Part shown: positions 51,237-60,462 of the stretch, one piece after another
How the letters are laid out: every line of letters begins with the position of its first letter
Numbering within the stretch: position 1 is the first letter of the stretch
Origin: CAJQGY01 sp905478015
GTDB taxonomy: Bacteria > Pseudomonadota > Gammaproteobacteria > Magnimaribacterales > D2472
DNA length: 64,000 nt
NCBI GenBank assembly: GCA_943788365.1
Contig: CALSPZ010000001.1
Location: 310,001 to 374,000 of the forward strand
Direction of reading: 5' to 3'
The notes under the pieces: model-generated
Told to the model about the DNA's origin: nothing
What the model saw: the letters and a program-made list of their open reading frames with translations, nothing else
Database searches by the model: none
Made by a program: the position numbers and the translations under genes

Positions 51237-53879
51237 TTACAAAGTAATTTTAAAGCCTATATAAGTTGATCTGCCTCTTGGGTCATGATGTTTAGGATCA
51301 TAACTAAAGTTGGCTGCATCATAAACAATAGGAGCTTTTTCATCAGCTGCATTATTAATACCTGCTGATAATACTACATTAGTATCACCTAGTTCCATAT
51401 TGTAAGTATACTTAAGATCAATAGTTTCAAACGCATCAATATCTTGAACAAAACCTATAGCAGCAGCAGATGCTGGAATAGCTCTTGTTGTTTCATATTC
51501 AGAAACCCATCTGTATATTGCTGTTAACATATGATCACCATTAGTTAAGCTAGCTGTTAAAACAGATTTTGTTTCAGGCAATGATCTTGCGAAGTTATCA
51601 TGATTAAATAAACCAACAACATCCTTCATACCACCAGCTCCATCAGGAATTTCATAACCAAGCATATGTGATGTAATGAAACCAACGTTGGCTTGACCAT
51701 AAGCAGTATCAAAGTCATACGAAGCTTCAAAATCAAGTCCTGAAGCATCTATTTTAGCTGCATTAAAGTAACTAGTAGTAATACCAACAAGGTTTCCTTC
51801 AATTCTTTTAATATCTGAGCCATTTGGATCAGCTATGATCTTGCCTTGTGCACTTTCAAGAGTAACAACATCTTTATAGTCAACAGTCCAGTAATCTAGA
51901 GTTAATGAAGTTTGCTCATTAGGAGTCCAGATCGCACCAAGATTAATATTATCAGATTCTTCAGGGGTAAGAGTTGAGTTATTTGCAACTGCCACTCTTA
52001 TAAACGCTGTGCCACCTTTAGGCGTTCCATCAGCGTTGAAGTCTTGAATACCTTGAAGTGAAACTGAAGAAGCAGCTAGTTGAACTAATGAAGCTTCCCT
52101 AAATGATGTAGAGTATGATCCACGTAAAACCAAGTCATCAGACTGTTGATATCTTAATGATACTTTAGGATTTATTGTTGAGTCAGAATCAAGATTCTCA
52201 TATCTAACAGCACCTTTAAATGTAAGTTTTTCAGAAAGATCTTTAGCTCCTTCAACAAAAAATGCTGTTGAGTCTCTTCTTGAATCATTCTCAAGACCAC
52301 CGCCTAAGAAAATTAAGTCAGACTGTTGAGTGATACTTCCATCAGGACCAAATACCGCTTTAGATTCGTCATTTCTAACAATCTTATAAGCTTCATTCTT
52401 ATATTGAAAACCTAATGCAACATCCCAGCCCTTTCTTTCTCCAGTAAGAAGAACATCAAATACTTGAAGTTTTGCATCAGTCCATCTTTCTTCACCAGAT
52501 GAAATATAATCAATTAATTCTTGTGAGTTAGCAGATGGGTCAAACAGATTCCAGGTTTGGTTACCACTTGGTCCACCTGTACCATTAATAGCAGCATCAA
52601 ATCTTGATGTGCTTGTGTCAGGTTGAAATAAGTAACTTGCATGAGAGCTTTCTGTATAGTGAACATCCCAGTTCATTCCGTTATCCATAACACCATCAAA
52701 TCCCATTGAGACTCTTGTAGACTCATTTTCTCTTGGAGCTAAAGGAGAATCAAAAGCTGAACCTAAAGCTCTTCCAAGCCATAATACAGGATAAGAGAAT
52801 GGACTAGCTCCTGTTCCAGGCATAACTGGTTTAGCTAAATAAGATAAAGCAGGATATGAAGGAGACTGAGGGTTATCATTTACGTTCACTTCTGCAGATA
52901 AGTAATCAAGTTCAAATCCAACACCGTTACCAAGTGTAGTTTTCAAAGAAGTATATAAATTTGTATGGTCTTCATCATTAACTAAATTAAATCTATCACC
53001 ATAATAAAAGTGACATCTTTGTCCACCAGGTAAAGCAGCTGAAGCTGCATTTGCATAATCAACTAAAATACCTTTATTAGCTTCACAATTTGCATCAGGA
53101 ACACTTTCATAAATAGCATAAGTTCCAGCATATGGACCACTATCAACGCTTGTGAAGGTATCAGCACCACCAGGTAAAACTAAAAAACTATTTCCTAGAG
53201 TACTTATTGCAAGTTGAGAGTAATCTGTTAATTCTGTACCAGCAATTGGAGATCTGTTTAGTTCACTATAAGCTACAACTAAGTTTGCACCATTTACTTC
53301 ACCACCCCACATAGCACTAACTCTATCGTCAGTTTGGTCACCTAAGTCACCCTTTTGTTGAGATACATTTACCTCAACACCAGTAAAGTCTCTTCTTAAA
53401 ATATAGTTAACAACACCTGCAACAGCATCTGAACCATAAACAGAAGCAGCACCTTCTTTAAGAACTTCAACTCTTTCTAGCGCTACAACTGGAATCATAT
53501 TAGTATCAACAAAAACACTTCCATCATTAGCAAATTGACCAGAAACAGTATTCCTTCTACCGTCAACTAAAACCAATGTTGAGGAAAGTCCTAAGCCTCT
53601 TAAGTTAACATTTGAAGTACCTTGTGTAGAACCAGAAGTAAATGAGTCAGCATTATTTTCAGCACCACTACTTGCTGTTAAGTTACGAGTAATATCTGCA
53701 ACAGTAGTTGCTCCAAGTAGCTCAATTTTATCTCTGTTAATAATTTCTACTGGTGATGCGCCATCAGTAGCACTTCCTTTAATATAAGAACCAGTTACAA
53801 CAACCTCTTCTACATCTTGTGCAATAGAAATTCCAGTAAATAGAACTAATGAAAAAATAAACGAATGAATTAATTTCAT
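51237..53879 (-). CDS. TonB-dependent outer-membrane receptor
   Basis: An 880-residue outer-membrane receptor that would take up a large or scarce substrate with TonB/ExbBD energy. The signal peptide is about 1-20, followed by a TonB-box-like E-E-V-V-V-T-G-S. The plug domain (about 30-160) has VNLRGLGLSSTLVLVDGRR and ends GSDAVAGVVNYILRRDF. The rest is a 22-strand-type beta-barrel ending in G-F-K-I-T-L with a hydrophobic final residue. The plug sequence is like oligosaccharide/peptide receptors of marine bacteria, but the substrate is not determinable and no partner gene adjoins. AAGGGGGAG upstream of the ATG is a strong ribosome site. The 163 bases upstream hold no gene. Confidence 0.95.
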   Translation of the reverse strand: MKLIHSFIFSLVLFTGISIAQDVEEVVVTGSYIKGSATDGASPVEIINRDKIELLGATTVADITRNLTASSGAENNADSFTSGSTQGTSNVNLRGLGLSSTLVLVDGRRNTVSGQFANDGSVFVDTNMIPVVALERVEVLKEGAASVYGSDAVAGVVNYILRRDFTGVEVNVSQQKGDLGDQTDDRVSAMWGGEVNGANLVVAYSELNRSPIAGTELTDYSQLAISTLGNSFLVLPGGADTFTSVDSGPYAGTYAIYESVPDANCEANKGILVDYANAASAALPGGQRCHFYYGDRFNLVNDEDHTNLYTSLKTTLGNGVGFELDYLSAEVNVNDNPQSPSYPALSYLAKPVMPGTGASPFSYPVLWLGRALGSAFDSPLAPRENESTRVSMGFDGVMDNGMNWDVHYTESSHASYLFQPDTSTSRFDAAINGTGGPSGNQTWNLFDPSANSQELIDYISSGEERWTDAKLQVFDVLLTGERKGWDVALGFQYKNEAYKIVRNDESKAVFGPDGSITQQSDLIFLGGGLENDSRRDSTAFFVEGAKDLSEKLTFKGAVRYENLDSDSTINPKVSLRYQQSDDLVLRGSYSTSFREASLVQLAASSVSLQGIQDFNADGTPKGGTAFIRVAVANNSTLTPEESDNINLGAIWTPNEQTSLTLDYWTVDYKDVVTLESAQGKIIADPNGSDIKRIEGNLVGITTSYFNAAKIDASGLDFEASYDFDTAYGQANVGFITSHMLGYEIPDGAGGMKDVVGLFNHDNFARSLPETKSVLTASLTNGDHMLTAIYRWVSEYETTRAIPASAAAIGFVQDIDAFETIDLKYTYNMELGDTNVVLSAGINNAADEKAPIVYDAANFSYDPKHHDPRGRSTYIGFKITL

Positions 53880-54042
53880 AATACTCCCCCTTGAGTTTAA
53901 AAATATTAAAATTCAACAAGCACTTTATGTGCCTACCGACTAATTTTGCACTGTTAATAGAGAATAGCAATAGTATTGTGCATAATTGCCCAACTAAATT
54001 TATATAAATAAAGTAGTTTTATTAACTTAATTATGATCTAAA

Positions 54043-55041
54043 TTATGAGTTTTTTTCAGAACGTAAATGCAAGAAGAAAAAATAAGTTGCTATAGCACTT
54101 AATACATGCCAAATACCATGGGCTTGTATAACAGAATCTGGATTACAGTTCGCGTTATCAGAAGTACCTGTTAGCCATATGGAAAAGGCAGACATATAAG
54201 CTAACATACCTAAAAAATACCATTTATAGGTTCTTACCCCTAATGGTTTTTTGTCTGCCAATAAACCAGGAAGCCAAAATAAAAATACCCACCAGAAAGA
54301 TTCTGGATTTGCTAATATATCTCCAATTGTCGTTCCAAAAAGAAACAGAACTAAAAAGCCAACAAAGCCTGATAAAAACCTATTGATAGGTGACCAAAAT
54401 TTATATAAAAACTCTGATATAACCCAAAGACCAATAGAAGTACCAAATAAATTAAAACCTATACCTAAATCCCAAGAGGTAAACCATCTAGTTACTGAGT
54501 AAATAAGAACAATTGAAAAATATACTTTTATTAGTCTTGGTGCTGACCATCTTCCCATTAACGATACGTTGTATAGCCATGGGAATATTATGTACATAAT
54601 CATGCTTAAGTTATCAGCCCACCCACCCCATTCAGTATTGGTTCCATGCATTAACATTGAACCAGGACCAAGCCACCATGCTGCAGATGCATATAAAATG
54701 GAGATAGGAGTTAACCCTATAAATTTATTATTAGAAGAAGTGTCTTCATTTGATATGACCCAAAAAATATATAGGCCAACAACCATGAAACCTAAATTGC
54801 TTAAAGTATTAACAGGTTCTCTAAAAGCTCCATCACTAACCCTTTCACACCATCTTGATGCTTCACCAATAAGGCTGGTATCAGATGAATTGATTAATCC
54901 AGACAAACCTAGTACATAAAAAACAGTTAGAAAGATTACTGAAGTATAAAAAGCAATATAAAATGGATTAGGTTTTTTAAAATTTAACAAAGACCAGTTC
55001 CTATGTTGATAAAAATGTTTATATATATAAATAATATACAA
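54043..55041 (-). CDS. Ceramidase-like seven-helix membrane hydrolase
   Basis: A 332-residue protein with about seven to nine hydrophobic helices, of the alkaline ceramidase/PAQR-like (CREST) superfamily. Seen are C-E-R-V-S-D-G and E-P-V-N-T-L-S-N, then G-P-G-S-M-L-M-H-G-T and W-A-D-N-L-S-M, and near the C-terminus H-G-I-W-H-V-L-S-A. These Ser, His and Asp positions match the metal site of the family. Family members hydrolyse amide bonds of lipids, for example ceramide; bacterial substrates are unknown. The start is uncertain: the first 20 residues are not hydrophobic-looking and a start further in is possible. Confidence 0.8.
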   Translation of the reverse strand: MYIIYIYKHFYQHRNWSLLNFKKPNPFYIAFYTSVIFLTVFYVLGLSGLINSSDTSLIGEASRWCERVSDGAFREPVNTLSNLGFMVVGLYIFWVISNEDTSSNNKFIGLTPISILYASAAWWLGPGSMLMHGTNTEWGGWADNLSMIMYIIFPWLYNVSLMGRWSAPRLIKVYFSIVLIYSVTRWFTSWDLGIGFNLFGTSIGLWVISEFLYKFWSPINRFLSGFVGFLVLFLFGTTIGDILANPESFWWVFLFWLPGLLADKKPLGVRTYKWYFLGMLAYMSAFSIWLTGTSDNANCNPDSVIQAHGIWHVLSAIATYFFFLHLRSEKNS

Positions 55042-55074
55042 ATTTTTAATACATACAATAGGTTAAATTTTTAG

Positions 55075-55100
55075 AAAAAAAGGGCTCTTAATGAGCCCTT
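55075..55100 (-). terminator. Intrinsic terminator after etfA
   Basis: Arms AAGGGCTC (55080-55087) and GAGCCCTT (55093-55100) with a five-base loop; on the minus strand a run of seven T follows (55075-55081). It lies 16 bases after the etfA stop and before the ceramidase-like gene. Confidence 0.9.
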
Positions 55101-55116
55101 ATAAAATTTATAGATC

Positions 55117-56046
55117 TTAAAGTTGAGAGTCTAATTCAGGCAATGCTGTAAATAAATCTGCAACTAAACCATAATCAGCTACTTGAAAGATTGGTGCGTC
55201 TTCATCTTTGTTTATAGCTACAATTACTTTTGAATCTTTCATGCCAGCTAAATGTTGAATAGCTCCAGAAATACCAACGGCTATATATAAATCAGGTGCA
55301 ACAATTTTTCCTGTTTGTCCAACCTGGTAATCATTAGGAACAAAACCAGCATCTACTGCTGCTCTTGAGGCTCCAACAGCGGCCCCAAGCTTATCTGCAA
55401 TACTATCAAGTAAATGGAAATTATCGCCTGACTGCATTCCTCTTCCACCAGAGATTATAATGTCAGCTGCTGTGAGCTCCGGTCTATCACTTTCAGCAAT
55501 CTCTTCAGATACAAATTGACTTATATTAAGTGAATCTAAGGCGCTAGCGTTAACAACTTCAATATCAGCATTATTTAGCTCAACAGCATCAAATGCAGTT
55601 GACCTTACAGTAATAGTTTTTAATGCATCATTAGATTTTACAGTGGCAATACAACTTCCAGCATAGATAGGTCTTTTAAAAGTATCTGATGACTCAACAG
55701 AAATAATATCTGAAATTTGTTGTGAATCGGTCTTAGCGGCAATACGCGGCATTAAGTTTTTACCAAATGTAGTTGCTGGAGCTAATATATACGAATAATC
55801 TGAAGACAATGATACGACTAATGCAGAGACATCTTCAGCTAATTGGTTTTCGTACAAAGAATTATTTGAGTTAATAATCTTAGAAACACCATCAATTTTT
55901 TGACATTCACTTATTACGGTTTCACATCCCGAACCAGCTACAAGGATGTGAATATCTCCATCAAGATTTTTTGCTGCTGCAACTGTATTTAATGTTGATC
56001 CTTTAAGATTATTATTATCATGTTCTGCTATTACTAATATACTCAT
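55117..56046 (-). CDS. etfA: Electron transfer flavoprotein alpha subunit
   Basis: EtfA, with EtfB, carries electrons from acyl-CoA dehydrogenases to ETF-QO. The 309 residues are the normal size. The C-terminal FAD domain has S-G-G-R-G-M-Q-S-G-D-N-F, the SRAAVDAGFVPNDYQVGQTGKIVAPDLYI region, and G-I-S-G-A-I-Q-H-L-A-G-M, all typical. The start overlaps the etfB stop by 4 bases (ATGA), and a strong terminator follows. Confidence 0.97.
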   Translation of the reverse strand: MSILVIAEHDNNNLKGSTLNTVAAAKNLDGDIHILVAGSGCETVISECQKIDGVSKIINSNNSLYENQLAEDVSALVVSLSSDYSYILAPATTFGKNLMPRIAAKTDSQQISDIISVESSDTFKRPIYAGSCIATVKSNDALKTITVRSTAFDAVELNNADIEVVNASALDSLNISQFVSEEIAESDRPELTAADIIISGGRGMQSGDNFHLLDSIADKLGAAVGASRAAVDAGFVPNDYQVGQTGKIVAPDLYIAVGISGAIQHLAGMKDSKVIVAINKDEDAPIFQVADYGLVADLFTALPELDSQL

Positions 56047-56795
56047 GAAATCACCTTCGCTTCGTTTTTAAGTTTATCTACCAGTTGATCTACTGATTCA
56101 ACAATTATTCCTGCAGCTCTTGCTTCAGGAAGTTCAACCTTAAGCAATTCTGTTCTTGGAGAGATATCAATACCAGTATCTGCTAGAGGAATAATTTTTA
56201 ATTCTTTCTTCTTAGCTTTCATTATATTTGGTAATGAAGCATATCTAGGCTCATTTAATCTAAGGTCGGTTGTTACAATTGCGGGCTTAGTTAACTTTAA
56301 TGTTTGAAGACCTCCATCAATTTCTCTTGTAACTGAAACTGAGCCATCTTCAACAATCAGCTCAGAGGCATTGGTTGCTTGAGGAAGATCAAGTATTGCT
56401 GCAAGCATTTGTCCAGTTTGATTGTTGTCACCATCAATTGCTTGTTTGCCAAGTATTATTAAATCTGGAGATTCATCTTTAACGATTTTAGCTAAAACTT
56501 TTGCTAAAGCTAAAGGCTCAAGTAAGGAATCATTTTCTACTAAAATTGCTCTATCTGCGCCTAAAGCTAATGCTGTTCTTAACTGCTCTTGTGATTCTGT
56601 CTTACCAATCGTAATTGCAATAACTTCAGAAGCATTGCCGGACTCTTTAATTCTTACCGCCTCTTCTAATGCAATTTCACAAAATGGATTTACAGACATC
56701 TTTACATTATTTAAATCAACATCTGAATTATCCGAAAGAGGTCTAACTTTTACGTTATAGTCAACCACTCGTTTAATTGGAACTAGTATTTTCAT
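56043..56795 (-). CDS. etfB: Electron transfer flavoprotein beta subunit
   Basis: The AMP-binding partner of EtfA, 250 residues. Family stretches are KILVPIKRVVDYNVKVRP, N-P-F-C-E-I-A-L-E-E-A-V-R, L-A-L-G-A-D-R-A-I-L-V, I-L-G-K-Q-A-I-D-G-D and T-G-Q-M-L-A. It heads etfBA, divergent from ETF-QO over an 83-base gap containing a palindrome. The two acyl-CoA dehydrogenases at 16.8-19.1 kb are likely donors. Confidence 0.97.
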   Translation of the reverse strand: MKILVPIKRVVDYNVKVRPLSDNSDVDLNNVKMSVNPFCEIALEEAVRIKESGNASEVIAITIGKTESQEQLRTALALGADRAILVENDSLLEPLALAKVLAKIVKDESPDLIILGKQAIDGDNNQTGQMLAAILDLPQATNASELIVEDGSVSVTREIDGGLQTLKLTKPAIVTTDLRLNEPRYASLPNIMKAKKKELKIIPLADTGIDISPRTELLKVELPEARAAGIIVESVDQLVDKLKNEAKVIS

Positions 56796-56844
56796 ATTTA
56801 ACTCTTAATATAGGGGTTTATCGGGCTATAATTGTAATGTCTTT

Positions 56845-56859
56845 TGTAAACATTTTACA
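56845..56859. promoter_or_regulatory. 15-bp palindrome between etfBA and ETF-QO (TGTAAA-N3-TTTACA)
   Basis: A perfect inverted repeat with 6-bp arms and a CAT centre, in the shared control region of the divergent ETF genes: 50-64 bases before etfB and 20-34 before the ETF-QO start. It has the same form as the repeat upstream of gapA. A TATAAT on the plus strand at 56827-56832 lies just beside it, so a bound protein could block the ETF-QO promoter. Confidence 0.45.
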
Positions 56860-56878
56860 GTACTAAGAGAGGTTAATT

Positions 56879-58510
56879 TTGGAAAGAGATATAATGGAAT
56901 ATGATGTAGTTGTAGTTGGTGGAGGACCCTCAGGTTTATCAACAGCAATTAGGTTTGCGCAATTAAATAAAGAAAATGGGGCAAGTTATTCAATATGCCT
57001 TTTAGAAAAAGGTTCTGAGGTTGGAGCTCACATACTTTCAGGGAATGTATTTCAACCAAATGCTCTAGATGAGTTAATTCCTGACTGGAAAGAAAAAAAT
57101 GCTCCATTAAATATTCCTGTGAAAAAAGATAAATTACTTTTTTTATTAAATAAATTCTCTATACCGGTCCCTGCCTTTGTGATGCCTCCAATGAATAATC
57201 ATGGAAATTACGTAATAAGCCTTGGTAATCTTTGTAGGTGGTTAGCTGAACAAGCTGAAAATTTAGGAGTTGAAATATTTCCAGGTTTTCCTGCAAGTAA
57301 ATTGATCTATGAAAATGATAAAGTTGTTGGAGTACAAACTGGTGACATGGGCATATCAGCTAATGGAGATATTAAACCAGGACATGAACCAGGAATTATC
57401 ATTAAAGCAAAATACACTGTGTTAAGTGAAGGTTGTAGAGGTCATCTAGGTAAGGAAGTTATTAATAAATACAATCTTTCAGAAGGAAAGGATCCTCAGC
57501 ACTATGGTATCGGTTTTAAAGAGGTTTGGAAGTTAAAAGAAGGAATTCATGAACCTGGATTAGTAATGCATACAAATGGATGGCCTACTCCATTTGATAC
57601 GCCATCTGGATCATATCTCTATCATGGAGAAAATAATGAAGCTTATATAGGATATGTAATCCCGCTGGATTATACAAATCCATCCTTAAGCCCTTTTGAT
57701 GAATTTCAAAAATGGAAAACTCACCCTGCTATAAAAAAATATTTAGAAGGAGGAGAAAGACTTTCTTATGGTGCTAGAGCACTTATTAAAGGCGGTCTTC
57801 AATCTTTGCCAAAAATGCAATTTCCTGGTGGTCTTATTACTGGAGATAATGCAGGCACTCTTAATTTTTCAAAAATAAAAGGTTCTCATACAGCTATGAA
57901 GTCAGGTTTAATTGCTGGTGATCATATTTTTGAAAATATCAATAGTGATATTCAAACTGACATTTCATATGACGATAGGATACAAAGTTCATGGATATAC
58001 ACTGAACTTTATAAGTCTAGGAATTTTGGTCCTATATTTCACAAGTTTGGTGCATTGTTGGGAGCTTTTTTAAATGCATTAGACCAGTTTATATTTAGAG
58101 GAAAACTTCCTTTTACTTTAAATAACCCAGTACCTGATCATGAGTGTCTGAAAAAATCATCTGAAGTAACTAAAATAGAATATCCAAAACCAGATGGTAT
58201 TTTTTCATTTGATAAACTTTCTTCTGTATATTTATCGAATACGAATCATGAAGAAGATCAACCGTGCCATTTACAGCTCAAAGATCCATCTATACCCATA
58301 GCTATAAACCTGCCTATGTATGACGAACCAGCTCAAAGATATTGTCCTGCAGGTGTCTATGAGGTTGTTAGAAAAGATGGTGAAGATAAGTTCGTTATTA
58401 ATGCTCAGAACTGCGTTCATTGTAAAACATGTGACATAAAAGACCCTTCTCAAAATATTAAATGGGTAACACCAGAGGGTCCAGGCGGTCCTAACTACCC
58501 AAATATGTAA
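56879..58510 (+). CDS. Electron transfer flavoprotein-ubiquinone oxidoreductase
   Basis: ETF-QO passes electrons from ETF to ubiquinone at the inner membrane. The 543 residues have the N-terminal FAD Rossmann motif V-V-G-G-G-P-S-G-L-S, the GAHILSGNV segment, and at the C-terminus the [4Fe-4S] ligands in Y-C-P-A-G-V-Y and N-C-V-H-C-K-T-C-D. I keep the TTG start at 56879 because MERDIME resembles the N-terminus of Pseudomonas homologues and GAGAGG is well spaced; the ATG at 56894 is the alternative. It is divergent from etfBA and so forms the full acyl-CoA electron route with it. Confidence 0.95.
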   Translation: MERDIMEYDVVVVGGGPSGLSTAIRFAQLNKENGASYSICLLEKGSEVGAHILSGNVFQPNALDELIPDWKEKNAPLNIPVKKDKLLFLLNKFSIPVPAFVMPPMNNHGNYVISLGNLCRWLAEQAENLGVEIFPGFPASKLIYENDKVVGVQTGDMGISANGDIKPGHEPGIIIKAKYTVLSEGCRGHLGKEVINKYNLSEGKDPQHYGIGFKEVWKLKEGIHEPGLVMHTNGWPTPFDTPSGSYLYHGENNEAYIGYVIPLDYTNPSLSPFDEFQKWKTHPAIKKYLEGGERLSYGARALIKGGLQSLPKMQFPGGLITGDNAGTLNFSKIKGSHTAMKSGLIAGDHIFENINSDIQTDISYDDRIQSSWIYTELYKSRNFGPIFHKFGALLGAFLNALDQFIFRGKLPFTLNNPVPDHECLKKSSEVTKIEYPKPDGIFSFDKLSSVYLSNTNHEEDQPCHLQLKDPSIPIAINLPMYDEPAQRYCPAGVYEVVRKDGEDKFVINAQNCVHCKTCDIKDPSQNIKWVTPEGPGGPNYPNM

Positions 58511-58548
58511 TTGAATATAATCTTAATTAAATTGATTGGAGAATAAAT

Positions 58549-60321
58549 ATGAAAAATAACAAAGCTTTAACCTTAATAATAATAATTACATGCATTAACT
58601 TATTGTTATGGACTACATCTAAAAATACTAAAGATGGCTCAGTTGTTGATATAGATTTTGAGAATTACTTAGCGGCATCTTGGGAAAGCGGTCTGGCAGA
58701 TTCACCCATATATGCGACGATGCTTGGTGATAAAAGATTCAATAAAGAGATTGTTTCTAATTCAGCTGATGAGATAGAAAAAAGGAAGCTTGAAGCCATA
58801 GATTCATATGCAGAGTTTAAAGCTTTTAATATTGAAGATTTATCAGAAGGTAATAAATTAAATTACATGATCTTAGATCAAGATTTTAGACATGCTGTAG
58901 AGTCTAATAAGTACCCTTCTCACTTCATGAATTTAAATCAAAGAGGAGGAATTCAATCATTCTATGAAACTGGATCAAGAATGGTGTTTAGTTCTTATCA
59001 AGATTATAAAGATTGGTTAATAAGATTAAATAAATATTCATCAAATGTTAAAAATGCTAATGATAACTATAAAAAAGGTTTAGAGCTTGGTTATACGCAG
59101 CCTAAACATATAACCACATATGTTCTTGAGCAAATAGAATCAATGGTAGCGGCAGAAATTAGCAATAATCCTTACTTAAAAGTTTTTAAAGAGGCTTCAT
59201 TAGAAGTAATAACTGAAGAACAGAAAAATGAGTTAGTGCTAGAAGCAAAAGAGTTGATTGAAAACTCATTGAATCCTGCTTACTCTGACTTAGCAAAATT
59301 TTTAAGGAATGAGTACATTCCTAACTCTAGAAATTCTATAGGACTTAAAGATGTCCCAAATGGTAGTGAATGGTATGAGTATTTGGCTAGATACCATACA
59401 ACAACTAATTTAACTCCGGATGAGATACATGAAATTGGTTTAAAAGAAATTAAAAGGATACGCTCTGAAATGGAAGAAATAATTGCTTCTGTAAAATGGG
59501 ATGGAGATTTTAATTCTTTCTTGAATTTCCTGAGAACTGATAAACGTTTCTATTATGATAATGCGGAAGATTTATTTGATGCTTATTTGATAATGTCTAA
59601 AAAAATTGATCCATTATTACCAATGATTTTTAAAGACTTTCAAAAAGCTCCATACGGTGTAACGGAGATACCAATGGAATCAGCCCCATATACAACTACT
59701 GCTTATTACAACTCACCAAGCAAAGGTAGGCCTGGTTATTACTATGTTAATTTATACAAACCTGAATCAAGACCCAAGTATGAGATACCTGTCTTAAGTG
59801 TTCATGAAGCAGTGCCAGGACATCATTTTCAAATATCTATTGCGCAAGAGATGGAAAATGTTCCAGAATTTAGAAAACATCAATCTTTTACATCTTTTGT
59901 TGAGGGCTGGGCTTTGTATAGTGAAGAGTTAGGAGAACACATGGGTCTCTATGATGATCCCTATGATAAATTTGGTCAGCTAACTTATGATATGTGGAGA
60001 GCAATTAGGTTAGTTGTAGATACTGGCATGCACTATAAAGATTGGACAAGAGATGATGCAATCAACTTATTTGTAAACAATACAGCAAAATCTATTTTAG
60101 ATATAGAAAATGAAGTTGATAGATATATAGCATGGCCGGGACAAGCTTTAGCTTACAAAATTGGACAATTAAAAATTCTTGAACTTAGAACAAAAGCTGA
60201 AACTGAATTAGGTGAAAAATATGATATTAAGGATTTCCATTACGAAGTTCTTAAAAGAGGATCAGTGCCGTTATCTGTTTTAGAAACTTATATTAATGAA
60301 TGGATAGAGTCTGAGAAATAG
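58549..60321 (+). CDS. DUF885-family secreted zinc-peptidase-like protein
   Basis: A 590-residue protein of the DUF885 (M-clan metallopeptidase-like) family. The N-terminal hydrophobic stretch (about 6-22) is a signal peptide or anchor. The zinc motif is H419-E420 in V-H-E-A-V-P-G-H-H-F, with a later Glu in F-V-E-G-W-A-L-Y-S-E-E-L-G. Some family members cut peptides or esters; substrate is unknown. GGAGAA stands before the ATG. Its stop touches the convergent DUF2256 stop with no gap. Confidence 0.88.
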   Translation: MKNNKALTLIIIITCINLLLWTTSKNTKDGSVVDIDFENYLAASWESGLADSPIYATMLGDKRFNKEIVSNSADEIEKRKLEAIDSYAEFKAFNIEDLSEGNKLNYMILDQDFRHAVESNKYPSHFMNLNQRGGIQSFYETGSRMVFSSYQDYKDWLIRLNKYSSNVKNANDNYKKGLELGYTQPKHITTYVLEQIESMVAAEISNNPYLKVFKEASLEVITEEQKNELVLEAKELIENSLNPAYSDLAKFLRNEYIPNSRNSIGLKDVPNGSEWYEYLARYHTTTNLTPDEIHEIGLKEIKRIRSEMEEIIASVKWDGDFNSFLNFLRTDKRFYYDNAEDLFDAYLIMSKKIDPLLPMIFKDFQKAPYGVTEIPMESAPYTTTAYYNSPSKGRPGYYYVNLYKPESRPKYEIPVLSVHEAVPGHHFQISIAQEMENVPEFRKHQSFTSFVEGWALYSEELGEHMGLYDDPYDKFGQLTYDMWRAIRLVVDTGMHYKDWTRDDAINLFVNNTAKSILDIENEVDRYIAWPGQALAYKIGQLKILELRTKAETELGEKYDIKDFHYEVLKRGSVPLSVLETYINEWIESEK

Positions 60322-60462
60322 TTATTTTTTTTGTTTGCATTTGTTGCTGCAATAAATAACATTAGCCCAGTCTCTTTCCCATTTTTTTCGCCATACAAAA
60401 TCTAATTTACAAACTGGACAAGTCTTTTTTGGTAAATTAGATTTTTTAATTGATTTTGCCAA
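60322..60462 (-). CDS. DUF2256 zinc-ribbon-like small protein
   Basis: A 46-residue protein with C-P-V-C, W-R-K-K-W and Y-C-S-N-K-C, the DUF2256 pattern (C-x2-C, W-R-K-K-W, Y-C-S-x-x-C). Function is unknown; the four cysteines could bind zinc. I start it at TTG 60462, giving an N-terminus of the family's length, with GGAAA nine bases upstream. A longer frame to 60531 adds a hydrophobic stretch but lies inside the DUF1285 gene and does not look like the family. It overlaps DUF1285 by 17 bases, so it is probably translationally coupled. Confidence 0.82.
   Translation of the reverse strand: MAKSIKKSNLPKKTCPVCKLDFVWRKKWERDWANVIYCSNKCKQKK

Noticed and set aside
54569..54919. 116-codon open frame antisense to the ceramidase-like gene
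   Set aside because: It mirrors a membrane protein on the other strand and has no recognisable features.
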